NCBI RefSeq assembly: GCF_014207655.1
Contig: NZ_JACHHJ010000001.1
Coordinates: forward strand, 682,001 to 746,000
Reading direction: 5' to 3'
Origin: Geomicrobium halophilum
GTDB taxonomy: Bacteria; Bacillota; Bacilli; Bacillales; Marinococcaceae
DNA: 64,000 bases
Part shown: positions 1 through 8,412 of the stretch, piece by piece
Position numbering within the stretch: position 1 is the stretch's first letter
How the letters are laid out: every line of letters starts with the position of its first letter
Made by a program: the position numbers and the translations under genes
The notes under the pieces: generated by a model
What the model was told of the DNA's origin: nothing
The model's database searches: none
The model's input: the letters and a program-made list of their open reading frames with translations, nothing else

Positions 1-867
1 GCCTGGATGAGAGATATTGGTCCTATCTTTTTAACGAATGATTTCGGTCATTTATCTGGTGTTGATTTCCACTTCAATGCTTGGGGAGGACTTGAAGGAG
101 GGCTATACTTCCCTTGGGATCAGGATATGCTTGTTAAACAAAAGGTATTCGATATTGAACGGGTGCCACGATATGACGCCACGGATTTGACCCTTGAAGG
201 CGGAGCGATTGCTGTTGATGGAGAAGGAACGGTGATCACAACGAAAGAATGCCTCTTAAATTCCAACCGTAATCCTGATTGGACACAAGAGCAGGTAGAA
301 GAAAGGTTAAAAGAAACATTGAACGTGAAAAAGGTTATCTGGTTGGATCAAGGCATGGTAGGGGATGAAACCGATGGCCATATTGATGAAGTCCTCTGCT
401 ATATCCGCCCAGGTGAGGTAGCCATGAGCTGGACAGATGATCAAGATCATCCCCAATATCCGGTGTTAAAACAATGCAAGGAGCAATTACAACAAGCGAC
501 TGATGCTATTGGAAGAGCATTGACGATTCACGAAGTATCCATTCCGGAACAACCCGTTCTACAATGGGAGGAAAGCCAACAATTGGACCAGACAACGGAT
601 AGTTATGAACGTAAAGCGGGTGAACCATGCGTTGCTACTTACGTTAATGGTTATATATGTAATGGTGCCGTGATTTTACCGGCATTTGATGACCCAATGG
701 ATCAAGAGGCGGTGAACTTATTTCAGCGCTTATTCCCGGAAAGAGAAATTGTGCCGGTACAATCAAGAGAGCTATCCCTCGCTGGTGGAAACATTCACTG
801 CATTACGCAACAGCAACCACAAGCTCGTGTATCAGAGGCCGACACGCAAGAGACTTCCAAAAGTTAA
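1..867 (+). CDS. aguA: Agmatine deiminase, C-terminal part (start lies before the window)
   Basis: Hydrolyses agmatine to N-carbamoylputrescine and ammonia, a cytoplasmic step from arginine to putrescine. The reading frame is open from base 1 and opens with AWMRDIGP, the DxWMRDxGP guanidine-binding motif of the family, so roughly the first 80-90 residues are missing. Also visible are LEGGAIAVDGEGT, the GHIDE segment carrying the catalytic His, and GGNIHCITQQQP near the C-terminus with the nucleophilic Cys. The tail after that motif is polar and poorly conserved. The nearest gene follows at 1010, with no clear terminator between. It fits the arginine-related roc genes further downstream. Confidence 0.93.
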   Translation, partial: AWMRDIGPIFLTNDFGHLSGVDFHFNAWGGLEGGLYFPWDQDMLVKQKVFDIERVPRYDATDLTLEGGAIAVDGEGTVITTKECLLNSNRNPDWTQEQVEERLKETLNVKKVIWLDQGMVGDETDGHIDEVLCYIRPGEVAMSWTDDQDHPQYPVLKQCKEQLQQATDAIGRALTIHEVSIPEQPVLQWEESQQLDQTTDSYERKAGEPCVATYVNGYICNGAVILPAFDDPMDQEAVNLFQRLFPEREIVPVQSRELSLAGGNIHCITQQQPQARVSEADTQETSKS

Positions 868-1009
868 GATTGCATTTTGTATGTCATGTAGTTTATAAAG
901 CTATGGATAAGCCTATTCAGGGAACTTGTGTGCATTTAGAAAAAACCTATGAGAAATTTAATTTCTATAAATCAAAGGATAAGCTTTAAATATGGAAGGA
1001 GGAATGGAT

Positions 1010-1678
1010 ATGCCCTCGGAGCAAACGAATGAGCGAATTCTCGTATGTGTCAACTACGGGCACCATGGTGAGCGGTTGATCAAACGTGGAGCAAACATTG
1101 CCAATCAATTACGTTGCCCCCTTTTTGTTCTTGTGTTTGATGCCTTACCAGAAGAAGAATACAAACACGACAAAGAAGTAGATATGTCGATTTTCCAGGA
1201 ACTTGCAGATGATTACAATGCCAAGCTTATTATTGAAAAAAGCCATGCTCACGATATTACGAAGATTATTCAAAAGACAGCTACCAACGTTGCAGCTACA
1301 CAAATCATGATCGGGCAAAGGATCGAAAGTATTTGGACCAATCTGATCGGAGGATCTGTCATCGATATCCTTCTCCATGACGTTCCCTCTGCCGATATAC
1401 ATGTCGTTCCAAAATCACGAGCGGATGAACCTGAGGACTGGGGGTTCGATCGTGGTGTGAAAGGATACCTCTATCAAAACACGAACGGCACTTACCAGCT
1501 TCGTTTTGACTCTGGTAAAGAAGCTGATTATGAAGGCATCTTTTTTAAACATTTACACACGGATTTCAACAACGGAATATTTTCGTTTCATTACGAAAAT
1601 AAAGTGTATGAGGTTCGTGTAACAGGGGGGACCGTAAGCTCGCTTGTCGATATTGATGAAAATACCGATCGTTTTTGA
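1010..1678 (+). CDS. Universal stress protein (UspA/KdpD-like nucleotide-binding domain)
   Basis: The first 140 residues read as a UspA fold: RILVCVNYGHHGERLIKRG at the N-terminus (as in the Usp domain of KdpD sensors), a central helix-strand pattern, and GGSVIDILLHDVPSADIHVVP closing the domain. The last 80 residues are not recognised. Start chosen at the third in-frame ATG (1010) because GGAAGGAGG at 994-1002 sits 7 nt before it; the ATGs at 992 and 1004 lie before or too close to that site. Kdp-type Usp proteins are linked to osmotic and ATP signalling, but no kdp gene is next to it, so the role is inferred only. Confidence 0.7.
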   Translation: MPSEQTNERILVCVNYGHHGERLIKRGANIANQLRCPLFVLVFDALPEEEYKHDKEVDMSIFQELADDYNAKLIIEKSHAHDITKIIQKTATNVAATQIMIGQRIESIWTNLIGGSVIDILLHDVPSADIHVVPKSRADEPEDWGFDRGVKGYLYQNTNGTYQLRFDSGKEADYEGIFFKHLHTDFNNGIFSFHYENKVYEVRVTGGTVSSLVDIDENTDRF

Positions 1679-1750
1679 TCACGCTGTTTGCCACAATTAT
1701 AACTAGGGTAAAATGCCCATCCTTTTTAATAAAACAAAGGAGTTAAAACT

Positions 1751-2314
1751 GTGAACATTCGTCAAGCAACTGTCCATGATGTTAAGCAAATCGAGCCATT
1801 ATTACAAGGGATTTTATCACCTCATATCGTAAATTGGCTTGGTGATGTAGAACAAAAGGAACGATCAGCATTTATCCGCTCCTTTTTAGAGATAGATCAT
1901 AATGCTCTGAGTTATCAATATTGTCATGTTTATGAAGTGGACTCTTTGGTAGCAGGCGTTATTTCACATTATCCTGGACATCAAAATCAACAGCTGTTTG
2001 AACCTATACTTGATTTTTTAAAGAAACACTATCCAGAAAGAAACGATGATTTCTTTGAAGATGACGTAGATCCAGACGACTACTATATCAATTTGCTTTC
2101 TGTTTCATCTCAGTTTAGGGGCCGGGGCATAGGGAATCAATTGATAAGTTTCGCGGAGGACAATGCTAAGGTTAACGGATACTCAATAGTTTCATTAAAC
2201 GTTGCCAATAACAATTTACAAGCTCAAAAGTTATATGAACGTTTAGGCTATTGCTATCGAAAAACGAGTACATCGGATGGAGTGCCATATCGATACTTGG
2301 TAAAAGAAATCTAA
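1751..2314 (+). CDS. GNAT-family N-acetyltransferase
   Basis: A 187-residue protein beginning MNIRQATVHDV, typical of GNAT enzymes, which transfer acetyl from acetyl-CoA to an amine. The acetyl-CoA pyrophosphate loop (motif A) is seen as SSQFRGRGIGNQLI around residues 117-130, followed by LNVANNNLQAQKLYERLGYCYR, the usual motif-B C-terminal end. An acidic insert (FFEDDVDPDDYYINLLSV) precedes motif A. GTG start at 1751, with AAAGGAG at 1736-1742 about 8 nt upstream. Substrate cannot be told. It stands alone between unrelated genes. Confidence 0.85.
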   Translation: MNIRQATVHDVKQIEPLLQGILSPHIVNWLGDVEQKERSAFIRSFLEIDHNALSYQYCHVYEVDSLVAGVISHYPGHQNQQLFEPILDFLKKHYPERNDDFFEDDVDPDDYYINLLSVSSQFRGRGIGNQLISFAEDNAKVNGYSIVSLNVANNNLQAQKLYERLGYCYRKTSTSDGVPYRYLVKEI

Positions 2315-2552
2315 TCGTAAGCATGATAAAGGATCAAGTAATAGTAAGGCTAGAATGGAGTTGATTTAAGTTCCTTGAATTTAAAAAACTATCCACATGA
2401 GAAGGCTCATAGGATAAATCTAGTGACCATTCATGCCTTTTTTGATGTTGACCTACTATTGGAGTGTGACCGTATAATTCGACCATCTTGCACTAGTCAC
2501 TATTCTCTTTTACGTTGATTGCTCATATGTATGCGTTAGGGAGAGTGATAAC

Positions 2553-3161
2553 GTGAACATTTCGGCTTTGCCGGTAGGGATTGTTCCTTGGCATATCCAG
2601 GAAAATCTGGTGGATATGTATTATGCAGAAGTGTCCGGTTGGACGAATCCTCAGGCGGAAGCTAGCATGAATGCCGCTATCCAGCAACAACTCCGACAGC
2701 TGCTTCAGACCCAAGGGTATGGTGATGGCGTTTCAGAGCTGACGGGTGGCTTTGACCTGAAATCCAATCAACAGCATGTATTAAGCTTGACCCATAGCGT
2801 GTATTCGTTTGCCGGCGGCGCACACGGAATGACGGTCCAACGGGCATTGACGTTTGATTCGCGAATGGGAAGGGCTTATACATTCACGGAGTTATTCGCG
2901 CCGGGGGCAGACTTTATTCCAAGATTAAATGCGATTATCCAGGCTCAATTGGAGGAGCGAGGTTGGTTCGAGAATGTTCTCGGCCCGTATGAAGGGGTCA
3001 CTCCCGATCAGCCGTTTTATGTGGCTGACAAAACGCTCGTTATTTATTTTGACTTGTATGAGCTGTTGCCCTATGTATATGGCATCCCCTATTTTCCGAT
3101 CTCTATCTATTCGATCGTGGATCTGATCAATGAGGATGGGCCGCTGGGCTGGATGCTTTAG
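2553..3161 (+). CDS. DUF4163/DUF3298-type protein (RsiV-like extracytoplasmic domain, no membrane anchor)
   Basis: A 202-residue protein of unknown role. The middle holds VLSLTHSVYSFAGGAHGMTVQRALTFD, the S.Y.GGAHG signature of DUF3298, and the C-terminus holds DKTLVIYFDLYELLPYVYGIPYFPI, the typical ending of that domain. Family members include the extracellular parts of RsiV-type anti-sigma factors and lysozyme-binding proteins. Here no signal peptide or transmembrane helix is visible, so the protein is either cytoplasmic or has lost its anchor. GTG start at 2553 after GGGAGAG. A GC-rich hairpin follows the stop. Confidence 0.7.
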   Translation: MNISALPVGIVPWHIQENLVDMYYAEVSGWTNPQAEASMNAAIQQQLRQLLQTQGYGDGVSELTGGFDLKSNQQHVLSLTHSVYSFAGGAHGMTVQRALTFDSRMGRAYTFTELFAPGADFIPRLNAIIQAQLEERGWFENVLGPYEGVTPDQPFYVADKTLVIYFDLYELLPYVYGIPYFPISIYSIVDLINEDGPLGWML

Positions 3162-3183
3162 TTGAATGGTGATAAGTGGGTGA

Positions 3184-3214
3184 GCAGCCGCTCCGGTGGA
3201 GTGCGGCTGCTTTC
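3184..3214 (+). terminator. Probable Rho-independent terminator
   Basis: GCAGCCGC (3184-3191) pairs with GCGGCTGC (3203-3210), with an inner TCC/GGA extension, then a short TTTC. It lies 22 nt after the stop of the DUF3298-like gene. The T tract is weak. Confidence 0.55.
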
Positions 3215-3316
3215 GAATAACAAAAGCCAACGGAAGAACAAGCAAAGCCACATCAAACCAAAACTGCCATGTGCCCCGATGTGTGAAGGACCACCAATAG
3301 TCGATCTCCTATAGAA

Positions 3317-3345
3317 AGCTTCCAGGAGCTTACCCCCTGGAAGCT
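3317..3345 (-). terminator. Hairpin ending the Fic-like remnant
   Basis: AGCTTCCAGG (3317-3326) pairs perfectly with CCTGGAAGCT (3336-3345). On the minus strand it lies directly after the stop of the Fic-like remnant and is followed by TTTC, as a weak terminator would be. Confidence 0.5.
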
Positions 3346-3348
3346 CAA

Positions 3349-3600
3349 TTAATGGATGAATAGTAACAAATTTATGATGTAGACTGGAAGCATTTCTACA
3401 GGATGCATTTCGCCGGATGCCACAGCCTCCTTATGCCATGTAATCAAATCATCCATCTCATTAGGTACGTTTAAAAACGAAGTTATATGATGAGATGCCC
3501 CTGTATTAATACTTCTTGTGCACGATAAATTTCCGCATTTGAGGAGTCAATTCCTCTTAGTATCAATATGATGAAGCTATCTCATTCTTTCTGTAAGAAA
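3349..3600 (-). pseudogene. Fic-domain protein remnant
   Basis: Minus-strand reading gives RGIDSSNAEIYRAQEVLIQG in one frame and then ASHHITSFLNVPNEMDDLI and further WHKEAVASGEMHPVEMLP in the next, ending FIH and a stop. This matches the N-terminal half of Fic domains (GEYR..QVWIGG...PPPEEVPELMEDLLEW...HPL). The HPFxDGNGR active-site motif is absent because the frame stops just before it. The two frames meet at a C run on the + strand (3498-3501), where one missing base explains the shift. No complete Fic gene is left; family assignment rests on reading the pattern only. Confidence 0.5.
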
Positions 3601-3622
3601 TCTTTTTATAATTTGTGAACGG

Positions 3623-4240
3623 TTACAGATAGCAATTGTGAATTCTTACTAGTGTTTGTTCATAAAGAGCTTCAGCAGCATTAGCACTGTCGGAAAATTT
3701 CCATGATGAAATGGTTTCTAATTGACTTAAAGAGGATAATAAAGCTCCGGCCGTTAGAAAATCTTCGATTGTAAATTGTCCATGATTATCAGCACAAACG
3801 ATCAATTATCGAGTAGTTAAGATCTTTTTTTGAAAAACATCTAAAGTACTTTTTATAGTAAACGGGGAAACTGGGACTACAAAAGGGGAGCTCTGAACAT
3901 CATTTAAAGCAACGGTTCCATTCGTTGTAAAGAAGATTATTGGTTTTTCTGACACGTTTGCGTTAAGAAACTTCACTGAATTAGGTTTGAAAAAACCGTC
4001 AATTTCATAGCCCAAGTATTCTCCAATTAAAAGGGTATCAGGATGGGAAGCTTTCATTTTAAAAGCTTCCCTATGAGTGGAAACAGGATAGATGTCTTTA
4101 GCTCTATATTCTTCAAACAGTATTGAAATTATAGTCGTTGCTAGAAGTGTATCCACAACAATCACACTGAGGTTACAAATTTTGTTTACATCGATATCCT
4201 CTTTTCTTGTCAGCAAATGGATGGAAGGAATATGGACATC
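3623..4240 (-). pseudogene. 2-phosphosulfolactate phosphatase (ComB-like) remnant
   Basis: Minus-strand translation shows LSVIVVDTLLATTIIS (family VVIDVLRATTT), HPDTLLIGEYLGYEIDGF (the LLxGERxGxxxxGF element), FTTNGTVAL (the TTNGT motif) and, after an in-frame TAA at 3808-3806, LIVCADNHGQFTIEDFLTAGAL (the VCAGxxGxFSLEDxxAAGA motif). Damage: no good start codon after the preceding TAG at 4243-4241, the TAA, and an early stop that removes the C-terminal 40 or so residues. ComB enzymes remove phosphate from 2-phosphosulfolactate. The remnant lies in the same frame as, and directly after, the phosphotransferase gene. Confidence 0.7.
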
Positions 4241-5296
4241 CTAAATGATTTCATTATTTTTCGTGCGGAATGAAAGGTTGATTAGATTCTGAATCCCGCT
4301 ATCTAAGGAAGCGAAACGTTCGTCTTCTATCTCTCCCTGTTTCCATCGCAAATAAATCTGTTGTAAGATAACGGAAATTTTAAAGAAGGCAAAAGATAGA
4401 TAGTAGGTCATGTTTGATACATCTCGGCCGGTTTGGTAGGCATAACGATGAATGAGCTCTAGTCTAGAAAGAAACGCACCATTATCCGTTACCGAGGAAA
4501 GCCCTGTGTATCCTTCTCCGGGCTCTTTCCAATAAGCAATACTACTAGCTAAATCAGACAAAGGATCTCCCACTGTGCAAAGTTCCCAATCAAAGACAGC
4601 TGTTACTTTTTCTGGATTGTTTGGGTCTAACATCATATTGTTTAATTTCATGTCATTATGGACGACAGTAGATTCGGGATGTTCTGGAATTTGCTCAGTA
4701 AACCATGAAGTTAATGTTTCAATTTTTTGATGAGGGGTTTCAACGGATTGATGGTAACGCTTAATCCATCCAAGAACTTGCCTTTCCATATACCCTTTGG
4801 GTCGACCAAGTTCTGTTAGACTATGTTTGTCTATATCAATCGCATGAAGAGAAATAAGAGCGTCTATCATCGCGTGAGAAGCACGGGTACCATAATCAGA
4901 AAAGGCAGAGATTTCCTCTGGAATTTGATCATCGAGTACCGCTCCTTCTTTCTTCTCCATCACATAAAAGTGTCGATTCATGATCGTTTTATCCTCCTCA
5001 TACGTGTAAGGTGCAGGGGCGTAAGGAAAAGGGTGCTCTAACAATTGAAGCACCCGATATTCACGTTTCATATCATGGGATTTTGGTGGAATCTTACCAA
5101 ATGGAGGTCTCCGCATGATTAAGTCTTGATTTGGAAATCGAAGTAAATAGGTGAGGTTTGAATAACCTGCCGTATATTGTTTGACTTCCATTTGAGTTGT
5201 ATCTAAATGAGGTAACTCTCTTTGAAGAAAGTCGCCTAATCTTTCCCAATTTATTTCTTGTTCAGAAAAAGGCTGAACGTCTGTCTTTATTTTCAC
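4241..5296 (-). CDS. APH-family phosphotransferase paired with acyl-CoA dehydrogenase (LvaA/ACAD10-11 kinase type)
   Basis: A 351-residue protein with the aminoglycoside phosphotransferase fold. Visible are YTAGYSNLTYLL (nucleotide loop, about 42-53), HNDMKLNN (213-220, catalytic Asp and metal-binding Asn) and FDWE (235-238, the second metal-binding Asp, DFG-like). Proteins of this branch sit beside or are fused to ACAD10/11-type dehydrogenases; in the Pseudomonas levulinate pathway LvaA phosphorylates the 4-hydroxyl of 4-hydroxyvaleryl-CoA. The same role, on a 4-hydroxyacyl-CoA, is inferred here. GTG start at 5296 shares its G with the TAG of the upstream dehydrogenase (1-nt overlap, translational coupling), with GGAGGGG before it. 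Confidence 0.85.
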   Translation of the reverse strand: MKIKTDVQPFSEQEINWERLGDFLQRELPHLDTTQMEVKQYTAGYSNLTYLLRFPNQDLIMRRPPFGKIPPKSHDMKREYRVLQLLEHPFPYAPAPYTYEEDKTIMNRHFYVMEKKEGAVLDDQIPEEISAFSDYGTRASHAMIDALISLHAIDIDKHSLTELGRPKGYMERQVLGWIKRYHQSVETPHQKIETLTSWFTEQIPEHPESTVVHNDMKLNNMMLDPNNPEKVTAVFDWELCTVGDPLSDLASSIAYWKEPGEGYTGLSSVTDNGAFLSRLELIHRYAYQTGRDVSNMTYYLSFAFFKISVILQQIYLRWKQGEIEDERFASLDSGIQNLINLSFRTKNNEII

Positions 5297-6486
5297 TATC
5301 GTTCCCCTCCATTCTGAAAAGCTTTAATCAACGAGCGAGCCACGACGAAACGGTGTACTTCATCAGGACCGTCGTAAATGCGAGCAGTCCGAGCTTCACG
5401 GTAAAAACCTTCTAAAGGTGTATCGCCAGTTACTCCCAATGCCCCATGAACTTGAATCGCTCGATCGATGACATCATGAAGGACTTTTGCACCGTAGAAT
5501 TTAATCATAGAGATTTCTTTACGAGCTTCCGATCCCTGATCGAGTAGCCAAGCAGCATGCAGTGTCATGAGACGGGCAGCCTGAATTTCTGCAGCAGAAT
5601 CAGAAATGAAGTTTTGAATGCTTTGGTATTCACTTAACTTCCGACCCCTTGTTTCCCGATAAGAGGCACGTTCGAGCATGAGCTCCATACTGCGATGACA
5701 TACCCCAAGCCATCGCATAGCATGTGTAATACGGCCTGGACCAAGGCGAAGCTGAGCCAGACGAAATCCATCACCACGTTCTCCGAGCATGTTTTCATTT
5801 GGAACTCGGCAGTTCGTGTACCGTACTTCACAATGTCCTCCAATGTAATGGTCACCAATAACTGGAATCTCTCTTTCGATTTCAAAGCCCGGATTATCAT
5901 TATCGACAATAAACAAGCTGGTTTTTTTGTGTGGTTCAGCATCTGGGTCTGTGACCGCCATCACAATGGAGAAAGAGGAGCCAATCGCACTTGTTGTAAA
6001 CCACTTATGAGCATTGATTACCCATTTATCTCCATCTTTTTCTGCGGTGGCTTGAAGGGTTTTCGGATCTGAGCCTGAAACCTCTGGTTCGGTCATAGCA
6101 AAACACGAACGTATTTCTCCGTTGGCTAACGGTTTTAGGTAGGTTTCTTTTTGCTTTTCGTCCGCTGCGTGAACAAGAATCTCTCCATTTCCAGCATCCG
6201 GTGCCATGGATCCAAAGATATACGGGCCTATTGGACTGCGACCAACAACTTCTGATAATAAACCTAGACTCACAAAACTGTTTCCCATTCCACCATATTC
6301 TTTTGGTAAATGGCCTGCCCACAAGCCTAGTGACTTTACTTTATCCTGCAAAGGTTTTAAGATTTCTTCCGGCAATCCTTGATGAGGCACTATATATTCT
6401 TCATTCGGATACACATAATCTTTCAAAAATTGATCTGCTTGATCGATCATGTCTTGTTGTTTTGGGGTTGCTGTAAAATCAAACAT
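5296..6486 (-). CDS. Acyl-CoA dehydrogenase, ACAD10/11-LvaC type
   Basis: A full-length 396-residue acyl-CoA dehydrogenase: FAMTEPEVSGSDP (FAD/substrate loop), WVINAHKWFTTSA, GPGRITHAMRWLG and IQVHGALGVTGDTPL. Near the C-terminus the usual YEGT with the catalytic Glu is replaced by DGPDEVH (372-378), the variant I associate with the ACAD10/ACAD11 branch. Members of that branch are linked to turning 4-phospho-acyl-CoAs into forms that can enter beta-oxidation rather than to plain alpha,beta-dehydrogenation. First gene of a two-gene minus-strand operon, with GGAGGG before the ATG and a -24/-12 element at 6519-6536. It is divergent from the activator at 6630. Confidence 0.9.
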   Translation of the reverse strand: MFDFTATPKQQDMIDQADQFLKDYVYPNEEYIVPHQGLPEEILKPLQDKVKSLGLWAGHLPKEYGGMGNSFVSLGLLSEVVGRSPIGPYIFGSMAPDAGNGEILVHAADEKQKETYLKPLANGEIRSCFAMTEPEVSGSDPKTLQATAEKDGDKWVINAHKWFTTSAIGSSFSIVMAVTDPDAEPHKKTSLFIVDNDNPGFEIEREIPVIGDHYIGGHCEVRYTNCRVPNENMLGERGDGFRLAQLRLGPGRITHAMRWLGVCHRSMELMLERASYRETRGRKLSEYQSIQNFISDSAAEIQAARLMTLHAAWLLDQGSEARKEISMIKFYGAKVLHDVIDRAIQVHGALGVTGDTPLEGFYREARTARIYDGPDEVHRFVVARSLIKAFQNGGER

Positions 6487-6518
6487 GAATATCCCTCCTA
6501 TTTGCTTTTACGTATAAA

Positions 6519-6536
6519 ATGCAAAATTCATTCCAA
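6519..6536 (-). promoter_or_regulatory. Sigma-54 (-24/-12) promoter for the dehydrogenase/phosphotransferase operon
   Basis: Minus strand reads TTGGAATGAATTTTGCAT: GG and GC are separated by exactly 10 nt. The element is about 33 nt upstream of the ATG at 6486. The CA of TTGGCAC is replaced by AA. Confidence 0.7.
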
Positions 6537-6629
6537 AGTTTTAGATCATTTTGACAAAATAAAAAACTTGCGAAATAATAAATACAAGGTATCTTCTTCG
6601 CATTTATTTGTGGAAAGGATAGATAAAAG

Positions 6630-8087
6630 ATGATGGATCAAGAGTACGGATTTGTAGGCAAGAAAAAACCGTCTAACGAGCCCCAATATTATTCTAAATT
6701 GCTCGATTCGATCATTCAGTCAAGTTACGATGGCATTTATGTCGCTGATGCTTATGGAATTGGATGGACAGTCAATGATGCGTATACTCGTATTACCGGT
6801 GTTAGAAAAGAGGAACTTATCAATAGGGACTTGAGAAGCGTTGTTAACGAAGGGATCATATCTGAGTCGGTCACATTTAAAGTTTTGAAAGAAAAGAAAT
6901 CGGTTACAATCATTCAAAAGGTTAAAGACACCGAGATTCTGGCAACTGGAAGTCCTGTTTGGGACGATAGAGGTGCAATAACACATGTGGTGACGAACAT
7001 CCGTGATCTCAGTGATCTTAATTTTCTGATGGAGGAGCTGAATACTTCTAGAGCCTTCACGGAAAAAATCCTTGCCGAGGTTGATGAGTTAAGACAAGTG
7101 GAGAATACAAAATGGCTGTTAAATGGCGTGATTGCTCAAAGTAAAGAGACCATGAAAGCCGTGTCAGTATCACAAAAAGTCGCGAAGGTAGATTCTACTG
7201 TTATATTAACTGGGGAATCGGGTGTCGGAAAAGAAGTATTTGCAAATATTATACACTTGGGAAGCCATCGAGCTGACAAGCCCCATATAAAGGTAAATTG
7301 TGGAGCAATTCCAGCACAGTTACTTGAATCGGAGTTATTTGGATATGAGAAAGGCTCATTTACCGGAGCTGAAAAAACAGGGAAAGCAGGATTATTTGAA
7401 AAGGCGAATGAAGGTACAATTTTTCTTGATGAGGTAGGAGATATCCCATTAGACTTACAGGTCAAATTATTGAGGGTGCTACAGGAATTTGAAGTGGTTC
7501 GAGTAGGAGGTTATCAGCCAAAACCAATTGATGTTCGTGTGGTTGCTGCCACAAACAGAAATTTAGAGGAGCAAGTGCAAAAAGGTGAGTTCCGAGAGGA
7601 TTTGTTTTATCGTTTGAATATTGTGCCCATTCACATACCATCATTACGAGAAAGAACTGCTGATATTGCGCCGTTGATGTATTATTTTCTGAATAACGTG
7701 AATAAAAAATATGAATTAAACAAAAGATTCCAAGCTGGTGTAATATCTGCTTTAGAAAGTTATCAATGGCCAGGGAATATACGGGAGATGAAAAATGTTA
7801 TCGAACGGGTTGCTGTTACGACCGATCACGATGAAATTGATATTTATGATTTTCCAGATCAATTCATCGATAATTTTGATCCCAAAGATCAGAGAAAAAA
7901 GACATCTTATAAAAATAAGGGACTAAAAGAGGCTATCATGGATGTAGAACAAGAAATGATAAAGAGCAAGATACAGCAGGGAAAAACAACAAGAAAAGCA
8001 GCGGATGATCTAGGAATCAGTCAATCGTCCCTTGTTAAAAAAATGAAAAAATACCAACTCTCGGTGGATGCCTACATTCATGAATAA
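6630..8087 (+). CDS. PAS-AAA+ sigma-54-dependent transcriptional activator
   Basis: A 485-residue enhancer-binding protein. Residues about 20-130 form a PAS sensor (ILDGIYV-like start SSYDGIYVADAYG, then YTRITGV); about 165-400 the AAA+ domain with Walker A GESGVGKE (195-202), a sigma-54 contact loop GSFTGA (242-247, Ser in place of the usual Ala) and Walker B TIFLDEVGD (263-271); the C-terminus has a Fis-type helix-turn-helix (TRKAADDLGISQSSLVKKMKKY). The PAS domain suggests a small-molecule signal. It lies between two divergent sigma-54 promoters (6519 minus, 8273 plus), so it most likely controls both, like LvaR of the levulinate cluster. ATG at 6630 follows AAAGGA; 6633 is also possible. 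Confidence 0.92.
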   Translation: MMDQEYGFVGKKKPSNEPQYYSKLLDSIIQSSYDGIYVADAYGIGWTVNDAYTRITGVRKEELINRDLRSVVNEGIISESVTFKVLKEKKSVTIIQKVKDTEILATGSPVWDDRGAITHVVTNIRDLSDLNFLMEELNTSRAFTEKILAEVDELRQVENTKWLLNGVIAQSKETMKAVSVSQKVAKVDSTVILTGESGVGKEVFANIIHLGSHRADKPHIKVNCGAIPAQLLESELFGYEKGSFTGAEKTGKAGLFEKANEGTIFLDEVGDIPLDLQVKLLRVLQEFEVVRVGGYQPKPIDVRVVAATNRNLEEQVQKGEFREDLFYRLNIVPIHIPSLRERTADIAPLMYYFLNNVNKKYELNKRFQAGVISALESYQWPGNIREMKNVIERVAVTTDHDEIDIYDFPDQFIDNFDPKDQRKKTSYKNKGLKEAIMDVEQEMIKSKIQQGKTTRKAADDLGISQSSLVKKMKKYQLSVDAYIHE

Positions 8088-8114
8088 ACAGAATCCACCG
8101 ATTAAATATTGTCT

Positions 8115-8158
8115 AACTGATTCCATAAAGAATCAATCGATTCTTTATGGAATCAGTT
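8115..8158. repeat. Perfect 20-bp inverted repeat, candidate activator site or terminator
   Basis: AACTGATTCCATAAAGAATC (8115-8134) and its exact complement (8139-8158) flank a 4-nt AATC. It is 27 nt after the activator stop and about 115 nt before the -24/-12 promoter at 8273, the normal distance for an enhancer site. No T tract follows, so enhancer use is at least as likely as termination. Confidence 0.7.
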
Positions 8159-8272
8159 ATTATAAAAGGAATCGTTTTGAGATTACCTTTAGGTGATAAT
8201 TAAAAGCGATTATGGACTTCAATATAAGGGGAAAGTTAGCATTTGCGCCCACTTATTAAGAAATTTATTTAA

Positions 8273-8290
8273 TTGGCATGACCTTTGCAT
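8273..8290 (+). promoter_or_regulatory. Sigma-54 (-24/-12) promoter for the ligase/SDR operon
   Basis: TTGGCATGACCTTTGCAT, with GG and GC exactly 10 nt apart. It lies 123 nt upstream of the ligase ATG. Confidence 0.85.
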
Positions 8291-8347
8291 AAATAATATG
8301 GAAAGAATTTTATAAAAAGTTTGAAGGGCAAGTATAATGGAAACGTA

Positions 8348-8361
8348 TGTAAGCGTTATCA
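8348..8361 (+). promoter_or_regulatory. CcpA catabolite-responsive element (cre)
   Basis: TGTAAGCGTTATCA fits the cre consensus TGWAANCGNTNWCA at every position. It lies about 58 nt after the -12 element and 51 nt before the ligase start, so bound CcpA would block elongation from the sigma-54 promoter. Confidence 0.75.
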
Positions 8362-8412
8362 TTTATGTCCTATCAGTCTTTGAACAAGAAACCCAGACGA
8401 AGGAGGGGCATT

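Noticed and set aside
1145-1402. 85-codon minus-strand frame
   Set aside because: It lies wholly opposite the universal stress protein, has no family resemblance and no ribosome site.
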